A stretch of 10,292 nt of DNA from positions 1-10,292 of the forward strand of contig PKER01000112.1 of NCBI GenBank assembly GCA_002919115.1, written 5' to 3'. The notes beneath the pieces were generated by a model. It saw only the letters and a list, made by a program, of their open reading frames with translations, had not been told where the DNA came from and searched no databases. Both the position numbers and the translations under genes were made by a program. Source of the DNA: a bacterium. GTDB taxonomy: Bacteria > Actinomycetota > Thermoleophilia > Solirubrobacterales > 70-9. Shown piece after piece: positions 1-7,333 of this stretch. Within the stretch, counting starts at the first letter, position 1, and each line of letters begins with the position of its first letter.

Positions 1-20
1 GGCCCGGCCCGCCGCGGCGA

Positions 21-124
21 CCCGAGTGAGGCGGATTTGTTCGCCTATGTCGTACGAATCCGCCTCACATCCCGAAGTGAGGCGGATCTATACGGCTATA
101 TCGAACAAATCCGCCTCACTCGGG
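21..124. repeat. 104-bp nearly palindromic element made of two tandem 43-nt hairpins
   Basis: The 11-mer GTGAGGCGGAT occurs at 26-36 and 77-87, and its exact reverse complement at 58-68 and 109-119. This gives two hairpins, 26-68 and 77-119, spaced 51 bp apart. Each stem can extend to about 18 nt with mismatches, leaving 7-nt apical loops CCTATGT (44-50) and GCTATAT (95-101) that share CTAT. The whole block is also one large inverted repeat. The outer arms 21-43 and 102-124 are perfectly complementary over 23 bp, and about 41 of 52 opposing positions pair around the centre at 72/73. The two folds are mutually exclusive. There is no T-run, so it is not a classical intrinsic terminator. It resembles paired inverted REP-type (REPIN/BIME-like) elements, but could also be a transcript end or a protein-binding site. 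Its cores are AT-richer than the surrounding DNA. Confidence 0.85.
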
Positions 125-163
125 CTGGCGCTGCGGCTTCGGTGGGTTTGGGGTGGTCCGGGC

Positions 164-190
164 TAGTAAACAAACGTATGTGATAACGTA
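164..190 (+). promoter_or_regulatory. Possible promoter/operator upstream of the XRE-cupin gene
   Basis: This short AT-rich patch stands out in GC-rich surroundings and ends 11 nt before the regulator's ATG. It contains TAACGT (184-189), which fits an actinobacterial TANNNT -10 box, and the overlapping GATAAC (182-187). I find no convincing -35 box at 16-18 nt upstream. The pentamer ACGTA occurs at 174-178 and again at 186-190, a 12-bp spacing, which could be an operator for the adjacent HTH protein. If either -10 is used, transcription would begin near 194-197 and the leader would be only a few bases long. The rest of 125-201 shows nothing else I can name. Confidence 0.3.
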
Positions 191-201
191 CAGCGCCGAG
201 G

Positions 202-780
202 ATGGCGATCGCGACCGAAAACGGGGCAATCGGCGCGCGCGTTCGCGCGTTGCGCGAGTCGATGGGGTACTCGCTGCGTGAGCTGGCCGAGCGCAGCGGC
301 GTCTCCGCGCCGATGCTCTCGCAGGTCGAGCGCGGGGAGACGAGCCCGACGCTCGCCGTCGCCGGCCGCATCGCCGCCGGGCTGGACCTCACGCTGTCTC
401 AGCTCCTGCGCCTGGACGAGACGCACCACGTCGTCGTCGTGCGCGCTGGGGAGGGGCGGTCGCGCGAGCGCGACGGCCACCTCACCGTGGAGCTCACGCC
501 GCCGCTGCCGGGCCAGCGCGCGGACGTCTCGCGGCACGTCTTGGCCGCGGGCGCCAGCACCGGCGGGCGCGACGACCCGCCGATCCACGAGCCCGGGTCG
601 CGGGAGACCGCGATCGTGCTCGCCGGCGAGGTCACGCTCGTCATCGACGGGAACGCCCGGACCCTGAAGGCGGGTGACAGCGTCACGTTCGACGCCGACC
701 TGCCGCACCACTTCGAGAACCGCACCGACGAACAGGCCGAGTTCATCGCCGTCGTGGCAGCTGGACTTCGGCGCAGCTAG
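202..780 (+). CDS. XRE-family HTH regulator with C-terminal cupin domain
   Basis: This 192-aa protein is a probable DNA-binding transcription factor with a small-molecule or metal-sensing cupin. Residues about 10-65 form an XRE/HTH_3 domain (SLRELAERSGVSAPMLSQVE, residues 24-43, is the helix-turn-helix). Residues about 110-188 form a cupin_2 barrel. The barrel has H129 (PIHEPGSRE), E135 and H169/H170 (DLPHHFEN) as candidate metal or ligand positions, although the usual HxH of motif 1 is reduced to one His. ATG 202 is the first start after an in-frame stop at 184-186. The upstream GAGG at 198-201 touches the ATG, so the leader is unusual or effectively leaderless. The stop is 10 nt before leuC, and leuC's Shine-Dalgarno overlaps this stop, so the two are likely co-transcribed. 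The natural guess is control of this operon. The ligand is not deducible from sequence. Confidence 0.9.
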   Translation: MAIATENGAIGARVRALRESMGYSLRELAERSGVSAPMLSQVERGETSPTLAVAGRIAAGLDLTLSQLLRLDETHHVVVVRAGEGRSRERDGHLTVELTPPLPGQRADVSRHVLAAGASTGGRDDPPIHEPGSRETAIVLAGEVTLVIDGNARTLKAGDSVTFDADLPHHFENRTDEQAEFIAVVAAGLRRS

Positions 781-790
781 GGAGTCGCCA

Positions 791-2161
791 ATGCCAAAGA
801 CGATGTTCGACAAGATCTGGGAGGCGCACGAGGTCGCGGAGGGGCTGCTGTACATCGACCTCCACCTCGTGCACGAGGTCACCTCGCCGCAGGCGTTCGA
901 GGGCCTGCGCCTCGCGGGTCGCAAGGTGCGTCGCCCCGACAAGACCGTGGCGACGGCCGACCACAACGTGCCCACCGACGGCACCCCCGCGGCGCGGCTG
1001 ATCGCCGACGCGCTCTCCCGCAAGCAGGTCGAGGCGCTCGAGCGCAACTGCGAGGAGTTCGGGATCCCGCTGTTCTCGATCGGCTCCGACCGCCAGGGCA
1101 TCGTCCACGTGATCGGCCCCGAGCTGGGCCTCACGCAGCCGGGGATGACGATCGTCTGCGGTGACTCGCACACCTCCACGCACGGCGCCTTCGGCGCGCT
1201 CGCCTTCGGCATCGGCACCTCGGAGGTCGAGCACGTCCTGGCGACGCAGACGCTGAACCAGCGCCGCCCGAAGACGATGCGCATCAACTACACGGGCGAG
1301 CTGGGCTACGGCGTCACCGCCAAGGATTTGATCCTGGCGACGATCGGCCGCCTCGGCACCGGCGGGATGGTCGGCCACGCGGTCGAGTACGCCGGCGAGA
1401 CGATCCGCGGGCTCTCGATGGAGAACCGCATGACGATCTGCAACATGACCATCGAGGGCGGCGGCCGCGCCGGCATGGTCGCGCCCGACGAGAAGACCTT
1501 CGAGTGGGTGAAGGGCCGTCCGGCGGCGCCCAAGGGCGACGACTGGGAGAAAGCGCTGGAGCGCTGGCGGCAGCTGCCCACCGACGAGGGCGCGACCTTC
1601 GACACCGAGGTCGACATCGACGCGAGCGAGATCTCGCCGATGGTCACCTGGGGGACGACCCCCGGCCAGGTCGTCGAGGTCACCGGCGTCGTGCCCGAGC
1701 CGCGCAGCGAGACCGAGGAGCGCGCCCTGCGCTACATGGACCTGAAGCCGGGCACGCCGATGCAGTCGATCAAGCTCGACCGCGTCTTCATCGGCTCGTG
1801 CACCAACTCGCGCATCCAGGACCTGCGCGAGGCGGCGGCGATGCTCGACGGCCACAAGATCGCCAAGCACATCAAGGGCATGGTCGTCCCCGGCTCGGCG
1901 CAGGTGAAGAAGCAGGCCGAGGAGGAGGGCCTCGACGAGGTCTTCCGCTCCGCCGGCTTCGACTGGCGCTCCGCGGGCTGCTCGATGTGCCTGGGCATGA
2001 ACCCGGACATCCTGAGCCCCGGCGAGCGCTGCGCCTCGACCTCGAACCGCAACTTCGAGGGGCGCCAGGGCAAGGGCGGCCGCACCCACCTCGTCAGCCC
2101 GAAGATGGCGGCCGCGGCGGCCATCGAGGGTCACTTCGTCGATATTCGTGATTGGAGCTAG
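791..2161 (+). CDS. leuC: 3-isopropylmalate dehydratase large subunit
   Basis: This 456-aa catalytic subunit of isopropylmalate isomerase is cytosolic and pairs with LeuD. It interconverts 2- and 3-isopropylmalate via 2-isopropylmaleate. The same enzyme type hydrates citraconate in the citramalate route. It belongs to the aconitase superfamily. Visible signatures are GDSHTSTHG (residues 124-132), GSCTNSR with C337, and CSMCLGMNPD with C397 and C400. The three cysteines are the expected ligands of the [4Fe-4S] cluster. The length is close to the usual 465-470 aa of the bacterial type. I chose ATG 791 because AGGGAG at 779-784 lies 6 nt upstream and the N-terminus (MPKTMFDKIWEAHEV) matches the family; the open frame extending further upstream is not needed. 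LeuD follows after 3 nt. Confidence 0.97.
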   Translation: MPKTMFDKIWEAHEVAEGLLYIDLHLVHEVTSPQAFEGLRLAGRKVRRPDKTVATADHNVPTDGTPAARLIADALSRKQVEALERNCEEFGIPLFSIGSDRQGIVHVIGPELGLTQPGMTIVCGDSHTSTHGAFGALAFGIGTSEVEHVLATQTLNQRRPKTMRINYTGELGYGVTAKDLILATIGRLGTGGMVGHAVEYAGETIRGLSMENRMTICNMTIEGGGRAGMVAPDEKTFEWVKGRPAAPKGDDWEKALERWRQLPTDEGATFDTEVDIDASEISPMVTWGTTPGQVVEVTGVVPEPRSETEERALRYMDLKPGTPMQSIKLDRVFIGSCTNSRIQDLREAAAMLDGHKIAKHIKGMVVPGSAQVKKQAEEEGLDEVFRSAGFDWRSAGCSMCLGMNPDILSPGERCASTSNRNFEGRQGKGGRTHLVSPKMAAAAAIEGHFVDIRDWS

Positions 2162-2164
2162 AAG

Positions 2165-2734
2165 ATGGAGCCCGTCAACGTCATCGAGGGGAAGGTGTCG
2201 GTGCTTGACCGCGCCGACGTCGACACCGACCAGATCATCCCCAAGCAGTTCCTGAAGCGGATCGAGCGCACCGGCTTCGGCCAGTTCCTGTTCTACGACT
2301 GGATGCAGGACGGCGAGATCGAGCTCGAGCCGAACCCGATCCTCGTGACCGGGCCCAACTTCGGCTGCGGCTCCTCGCGCGAGCACGCGCCGTGGGCGCT
2401 CCAGGACTTCGGCTTCGACGCGATCATCGCGCCGTCGTTCGCGGACATCTTCTACGGCAACTGCACGAAGATCGGCCTGCTGCCGGTCGTGCTGCCCGCC
2501 GACACCTGCAAGCAGATCGCGGCCGCCGGCTCGGCGCGGATCGAGCTCGAGTCGCAGAAGGTCACCTGGGACGGCGGCGAGGCCGGCTTCGAGATCGACG
2601 CCGAGATCAAGCGCCGCCTGCTGAACGGGCTCGACGACATCGGCATCACGCTGCAGAAGGTCGACGCGATCGACGCCTACGAGTCCTCCGACCGCGCCTA
2701 CCCGGGTCCAGTCACCACCGCGCTGGCGGGCTGA
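2165..2734 (+). CDS. leuD: 3-isopropylmalate dehydratase small subunit
   Basis: This 189-aa protein forms the swivelling aconitase-C domain partner of LeuC and completes the isomerase active site. Family signatures are DVDTDQIIPKQFL (residues 18-30) and GPNFGCGSSREHAPWAL (residues 63-79), which includes the substrate-contacting GSSREH loop. It is near full length, since E. coli-type LeuD proteins are about 200 aa. ATG 2165 is preceded by GGAG (2154-2157) 7 nt upstream, inside the last codons of leuC, so translation of the two subunits is probably coupled. The downstream methyltransferase starts 4 nt after the stop. No defect is visible. Confidence 0.97.
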   Translation: MEPVNVIEGKVSVLDRADVDTDQIIPKQFLKRIERTGFGQFLFYDWMQDGEIELEPNPILVTGPNFGCGSSREHAPWALQDFGFDAIIAPSFADIFYGNCTKIGLLPVVLPADTCKQIAAAGSARIELESQKVTWDGGEAGFEIDAEIKRRLLNGLDDIGITLQKVDAIDAYESSDRAYPGPVTTALAG

Positions 2735-2738
2735 CCCC

Positions 2739-3509
2739 GTGGGCGAGCGCACGGTCGACTGGGACGCGGCCGCCTACGACCGTGTCGCTGACCCTCAGGA
2801 GGCGTGGGGCCGCGAGGTCATGGGGCGGCTCGGGCTCGCGGGCGACGAGACCGTGCTCGACGCGGGCTGCGGGTCGGGCCGCCTCACCCGCCTGCTCGCC
2901 GAGCGCGTCCCGCGCGGCCGCGTGATCGGCGTCGACGCCTCGGAGTCGATGGTCGAGTACGCGCGCTCGAACCTCGCCGATCTCGGCGACCGCATCGAGC
3001 TGCGAGTCGGCGACCTCACCGAGCTCGAGCTGGCGGAGCCCGTCGACGCCGTGTTCTCGAACGCGACGTTCCACTGGATCCTCGATCACGAGCGGCTGTT
3101 CGGCCGCCTGTTCGCGGGGCTGCGGCCCGGCGGGCGGCTTGAGGCGCAGTGCGGCGGCGAGGGCAACGTCGCCGAGTGGAAGCGCGCGATCGAGGCCGCG
3201 GAGGGCGACGAGCGCTTCGCCCCTCACCTGCGCGGCATGCCCGCCTCCTACAACTTCGCTTCCGTGGACGAGACCCGCCGCCGGCTCGAGCGCTCGGGCT
3301 TCGACGTCGAGCGGGTGTGGCTCGAGAACAAGCGCTACGCCCCGCCCGACGCCCGCGAGTTCGTGCGCTCGGTGGGGCTCACGAAGCACCTCGCGCGCCT
3401 GCCCGAGCGGCTCCGCGACGCGTTCGTGGACGCCGTCCTTGGCAAGATGGCGCGGCCTTTGACCCTGGAATACGTACGACTGAACATCTCCGCGAGGAAA
3501 CCCGCATGA
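2739..3509 (+). CDS. SAM-dependent methyltransferase, trans-aconitate methyltransferase (Tam)-like
   Basis: This 256-aa class I (Rossmann-fold) methyltransferase has motif I DAGCGSGRL at residues 41-49, the acidic ribose-binding D66 in GVDAS, and FSNATFHW at residues 106-113. The order DWDAAAY at the N-terminus, SNATFHWILDH, then LRPGGRLEAQ is close to my recollection of E. coli Tam. Tam methylates trans-aconitate, a spontaneous by-product that inhibits aconitase. Yeast Tmt1, a related activity, also methylates 3-isopropylmalate and isopropylmaleate. The gene lies between leuD and leuB: it starts with GTG 4 nt after leuD, and its TGA overlaps the leuB ATG (ATGA). A substrate from this pathway or an aconitate-like inhibitor of LeuCD is therefore plausible but inferred. 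No strong Shine-Dalgarno is seen, so translation probably depends on coupling. A generic methyltransferase with another substrate remains possible. Confidence 0.9.
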   Translation: MGERTVDWDAAAYDRVADPQEAWGREVMGRLGLAGDETVLDAGCGSGRLTRLLAERVPRGRVIGVDASESMVEYARSNLADLGDRIELRVGDLTELELAEPVDAVFSNATFHWILDHERLFGRLFAGLRPGGRLEAQCGGEGNVAEWKRAIEAAEGDERFAPHLRGMPASYNFASVDETRRRLERSGFDVERVWLENKRYAPPDAREFVRSVGLTKHLARLPERLRDAFVDAVLGKMARPLTLEYVRLNISARKPA

Positions 3510-4555
3510 ACACCCCCAAGATCGTCCTCCTGCCCGGTGACGGGATCGGCCCCGAGATCGTCGGCGCCGCGCGCCGCGTGCTCGACGCGGTCGGCGAGTT
3601 CGAGTACGAGGAGCACCTCATCGGCGGCGCCGCGATCGACGCCCACGGCACCGCGCTCACCGACGAGGTCCTGGACGCCTGCCGCGCCGCCGACGCCGTG
3701 CTGCTCGGCGCCGTCGGCGGCCCCAAGTGGGACACGACCGACCCGGACAAGCCGCGCCCGGAGCAGGGCCTGCTCGGCCTGCGCAAGGGCCTCGGTCTGT
3801 ACGCGAACCTGCGGCCGGTGCGCCCGAGCCCGGCGCTGCTCGACGCGAGCCCGCTGCGCCGCGACCGCATCGAGGGCACCGACCTCGTCGTGGTGCGCGA
3901 GCTCACCGGCGGCATCTACTTCGGCGAGAAGACGCGCACCGACGACTCCGCGTCGGACGCGTGCGTGTACACCGCCGAGGAGGTGGAGCGCATCGCGCGC
4001 GTCGCCTTCGAGTCCGCGCAGCGCCGGCGCGGGCGCGTCACCTCAGTCGACAAGGCGAACGTGCTCGAGACCTCGCGGCTGTGGCGGGAGGTGGTCTCCC
4101 GCGTCGCGGCCGACTACCCGGACGTCGAGCTCGACCACATGCTGGTCGACAACGCCGCCATGCAGCTCGTCGCAAACCCGACCCGGTTCGACGTGATCGT
4201 GACCGAGAACATGTTCGGCGACATCCTCTCCGACGAGGCCGCGATGCTGACCGGCTCGCTGGGGATGCTCCCGTCGGCGAGCCTCGGCGGCGACGGCCCG
4301 GGCCTGTTCGAACCCGTGCACGGCTCGGCGCCCGACATCGCGGGACGCGGCATCGCCAACCCGCTCGCGACGTTCCTCTCGGTCGCGATGCTCCTGCGCG
4401 ACGGGCTCGGCCGCGCCGAGGAGGCCGGCCGGGTGGAGCGCGCCGTCGACGCGGCGCTCGAGTCGGGCCTGCGGACGGCCGACCTGGGCGCCCCCGAGGG
4501 CGACGCGGCGACCACCGAGCAGATGACCGAGGCCGTGCTGGGGGCTCTCGGCTAG
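3506..4555 (+). CDS. leuB: 3-isopropylmalate dehydrogenase
   Basis: This 349-aa NAD-dependent beta-decarboxylating dehydrogenase converts 3-isopropylmalate to 2-ketoisocaproate in leucine synthesis. The same reaction type turns beta-methylmalate into 2-oxobutyrate in the citramalate pathway. Visible features are LLPGDGIGPEI (residues 8-18), the substrate arginines R93, R103 and R131, RELTGGIYFG (131-140) with catalytic Y138, K183 (VDKAN), metal-binding D215 (VDNAAM), D239 and D243 (GDILSDEA), and the NAD loop HGSAPDIAGRGIANP (272-286). RELTGGIYFG is typical of LeuB rather than isocitrate dehydrogenase. GAGGA at 3494-3498 lies 7 nt before ATG 3506, which overlaps the methyltransferase stop by 4 nt. 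The open frame upstream of 3506 is an artefact. Confidence 0.97.
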   Translation: MNTPKIVLLPGDGIGPEIVGAARRVLDAVGEFEYEEHLIGGAAIDAHGTALTDEVLDACRAADAVLLGAVGGPKWDTTDPDKPRPEQGLLGLRKGLGLYANLRPVRPSPALLDASPLRRDRIEGTDLVVVRELTGGIYFGEKTRTDDSASDACVYTAEEVERIARVAFESAQRRRGRVTSVDKANVLETSRLWREVVSRVAADYPDVELDHMLVDNAAMQLVANPTRFDVIVTENMFGDILSDEAAMLTGSLGMLPSASLGGDGPGLFEPVHGSAPDIAGRGIANPLATFLSVAMLLRDGLGRAEEAGRVERAVDAALESGLRTADLGAPEGDAATTEQMTEAVLGALG

Positions 4556-4591
4556 CTCACGCGCCGGCCCGCCGCCCTCGCTCGCCTCCCC

Positions 4592-4612
4592 TTGAAGCGT
4601 GGGTCATACTTT
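4592..4612 (+). promoter_or_regulatory. Weak candidate promoter in the leuB-ilvE gap
   Basis: The 89-nt gap 4556-4644 is the first break in the upstream gene chain, so ilvE could have its own promoter. It contains TTGAAG (4592-4597) and TACTTT (4607-4612, a TANNNT-type -10), but these are only 9 nt apart, so they cannot act as one standard -35/-10 pair. If real, the -10 probably acts without a good -35. A 5-bp complement CACGC (4558-4562) with GCGTG (4597-4601) is too weak and too distant to call a terminator. Confidence 0.2.
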
Positions 4613-4634
4613 CCGGGCCCCTGCAAACCGCAAC

Positions 4635-4640
4635 GGAGGA
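4635..4640 (+). promoter_or_regulatory. Shine-Dalgarno that fixes the ilvE GTG start
   Basis: GGAGGA sits 4 nt before GTG 4645. This is the strongest ribosome-binding site seen in the window. It selects this GTG as the start, although the reading frame stays open far upstream through the leuB region. Confidence 0.75.
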
Positions 4641-4644
4641 GACC

Positions 4645-5577
4645 GTGGAGAAATCTGAGTGGATCTGGATGAATGGCGAGTTCGTCGCGTGGGACGACGC
4701 CCAGGTCCACGTACTCTCGCACGGCCTCCACTACGGAACCGGGGTCTTCGAGGGCGTCCGCTGCTACGCGACCGAGCTCGGGCCGGCGATCTTCCGGCAC
4801 GCCGAGCACCTCGAGCGGCTCGCGAAGTCGGCGGAGCTCTACTACCTGCCGCTCCCGTACTCTACCGAGGAGCTGCGCCAGGCCACGCACGAGCTGATCC
4901 GGCGCAACAACCTGGAGAGCTGCTACATCCGCCCGCTCGCGTTCCGCGGCTACGGCGAGATGGGGCTCTACGCGCAGAGCGCGCCCGTCAACGTGATCAT
5001 CGCGGCTTGGCCGTGGGGCGCGTACCTCGGCGAGGAGTCCAAGCGCCACGGCGTGCGCGTCAAGGTGTCCTCGTGGCGGCGGATCTCGCCCGCGGGCCTG
5101 ATCCCCGCGGCGAAGGCGTCCGGCCAGTACCTGAACTCGATCCTCGCGAAGACCGAGAGCGCCAAGGCGGGCTACGACGAGGCGATCCTCCTCGACGAGC
5201 ACGGGTACGTGTGCGAGGGATCGGGCGAGAACGTCTTCATCGTGCGTGACGGCGTGCTCGTGACGCCCGGGCACACGAACTCGATCCTCGACGGGATCTC
5301 GCGCAAGTCGGTCATCCAGATCGCGAAGGACCTGGGCTACGAGGTCCACGAGCGCGACATCGCCCGCGCCGAGCTCTACCTCGCGGACGAGATGTTCCTG
5401 TGCGGCACCGCCGCGGAGCTCGTGCCGGTGCGCGAGGTCGACGACCACGTGATCGGCGAGCCCGGCGAGGTCACGCGCGTGATCCAGGCCAAGTTCGAGG
5501 ACGCCCTGCACGGGCGCGCTCAGGAGTACCGCGAGTGGCTGGACGTCGTGGAGGTCCCCAGTAAAGTCAGTTCCTGA
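4645..5577 (+). CDS. ilvE: Branched-chain amino acid aminotransferase
   Basis: This 310-aa fold-type IV PLP aminotransferase catalyses the last reversible step of leucine, isoleucine and valine synthesis, with glutamate as amino donor. The N-terminus (WIWMNGEFVAWDDA, then HVLSHGLHYGTGVFEGVR) is characteristic. K157 in IPAAKASGQYLNS is the expected PLP Schiff-base lysine, matching the E. coli IlvE context AAKAGGNY. E191 in CEGSGENVF is the conserved glutamate near the PLP pyridine nitrogen. ADEMFLCGTAAEL near the C-terminus matches the phosphate-binding region. The length is normal (about 305-310 aa). The start is GTG, supported by GGAGGA. The stop overlaps an ATG (TGATG) that opens a possible short leader ORF. 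D-amino-acid transaminase and ADC lyase belong to the same fold, but the motifs and context favour IlvE. Confidence 0.96.
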   Translation: MEKSEWIWMNGEFVAWDDAQVHVLSHGLHYGTGVFEGVRCYATELGPAIFRHAEHLERLAKSAELYYLPLPYSTEELRQATHELIRRNNLESCYIRPLAFRGYGEMGLYAQSAPVNVIIAAWPWGAYLGEESKRHGVRVKVSSWRRISPAGLIPAAKASGQYLNSILAKTESAKAGYDEAILLDEHGYVCEGSGENVFIVRDGVLVTPGHTNSILDGISRKSVIQIAKDLGYEVHERDIARAELYLADEMFLCGTAAELVPVREVDDHVIGEPGEVTRVIQAKFEDALHGRAQEYREWLDVVEVPSKVSS

Positions 5578-5630
5578 TGCGTCCGGGTTTCGAGGCGATC
5601 GAGCGAATTAGCAGCGCCACGGCGGCCTGA
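5577..5630 (+). CDS. Possible 17-codon leader peptide ORF before cimA
   Basis: An ATG overlaps the ilvE stop codon (TGATG), so ribosomes finishing ilvE could reinitiate here. The frame encodes MRPGFEAIERISSATAA and then TGA. It has two Ile codons (ATC and ATT; ATT appears uncommon in the neighbouring genes), and its stop codon lies at the apex of the hairpin 5618-5642. Isoleucine is the end product and usual feedback inhibitor of the CimA pathway, so a translation-dependent attenuator is conceivable. Two Ile codons are weak enrichment, however, and an ORF this short can easily occur by chance. No family resemblance is recognised. Confidence 0.25.
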   Translation: MRPGFEAIERISSATAA

Positions 5631-5665
5631 CCAGGCCCCGTGGCCGGCGCGTCTGCCGACGGCGC
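5618..5665 (+). promoter_or_regulatory. Two hairpins in the ilvE-cimA gap; attenuator or weak terminator candidate
   Basis: Hairpin A (5618-5642) has arms CACGG-C-GGCCT and AGGCCCCGTG around the loop GACC: ten pairs with one bulged C. Hairpin B (5647-5665) has arms GCGCGTC and GAC-G-GCGC around the loop TGCC: seven pairs with one bulged G. Neither is followed by a T-run, so intrinsic termination is doubtful. Competing pairings exist. GGCC at 5634-5637 can pair with GGCC at 5642-5645, disrupting hairpin A, and GCGCC at 5614-5618 can pair with GGCGC at 5646-5650 or 5661-5665. The remaining leader to 5713 shows only a weak AAAGG ribosome-binding site. In such GC-rich sequence, hairpins are common by chance. 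Confidence 0.4.
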
Positions 5666-5713
5666 GCGAGTGACGTAGTTCGCACCCCCTCGAGACCCGA
5701 AAGGCATCAACCC

Positions 5714-7329
<1,616 letters not shown>

Positions 7330-7333
<4 letters not shown>

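Noticed and set aside
21..124. CRISPR array
   Set aside because: The repeats alternate in orientation, the units are hairpins rather than direct repeats with unique spacers, and there are only two units and no cas gene.
674..790. In-frame upstream extension of leuC
   Set aside because: It overlaps the XRE-cupin gene, encodes low-complexity Ser/Thr/Arg sequence, and ATG 791 has a proper ribosome-binding site and the family N-terminus.
743..2752. Long minus-strand open frame opposite leuC and leuD
   Set aside because: Its composition is dominated by Asp, Arg, Ala, Val and Leu in the pattern produced by antisense of GC3-rich genes; there are no recognisable domains.
3473..3479. CGTACGA shared with the hairpin element (51-57) as a regulatory site
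   Set aside because: Seven bases containing a short palindrome are expected by chance in a window this size, and the flanks do not match.
3459..3487. Internal promoter for leuB (TTGACC with a downstream GAACAT at 17 nt)
   Set aside because: The -35 is decent, but GAACAT is a poor -10 and lacks TANNNT, and the region codes for the conserved end of the methyltransferase.
3149..3505. In-frame upstream extension of leuB
   Set aside because: It overlaps the methyltransferase in another frame and is Arg-rich junk; LeuB proteins begin at the MNTPKIVLLPGDGIG start used here.
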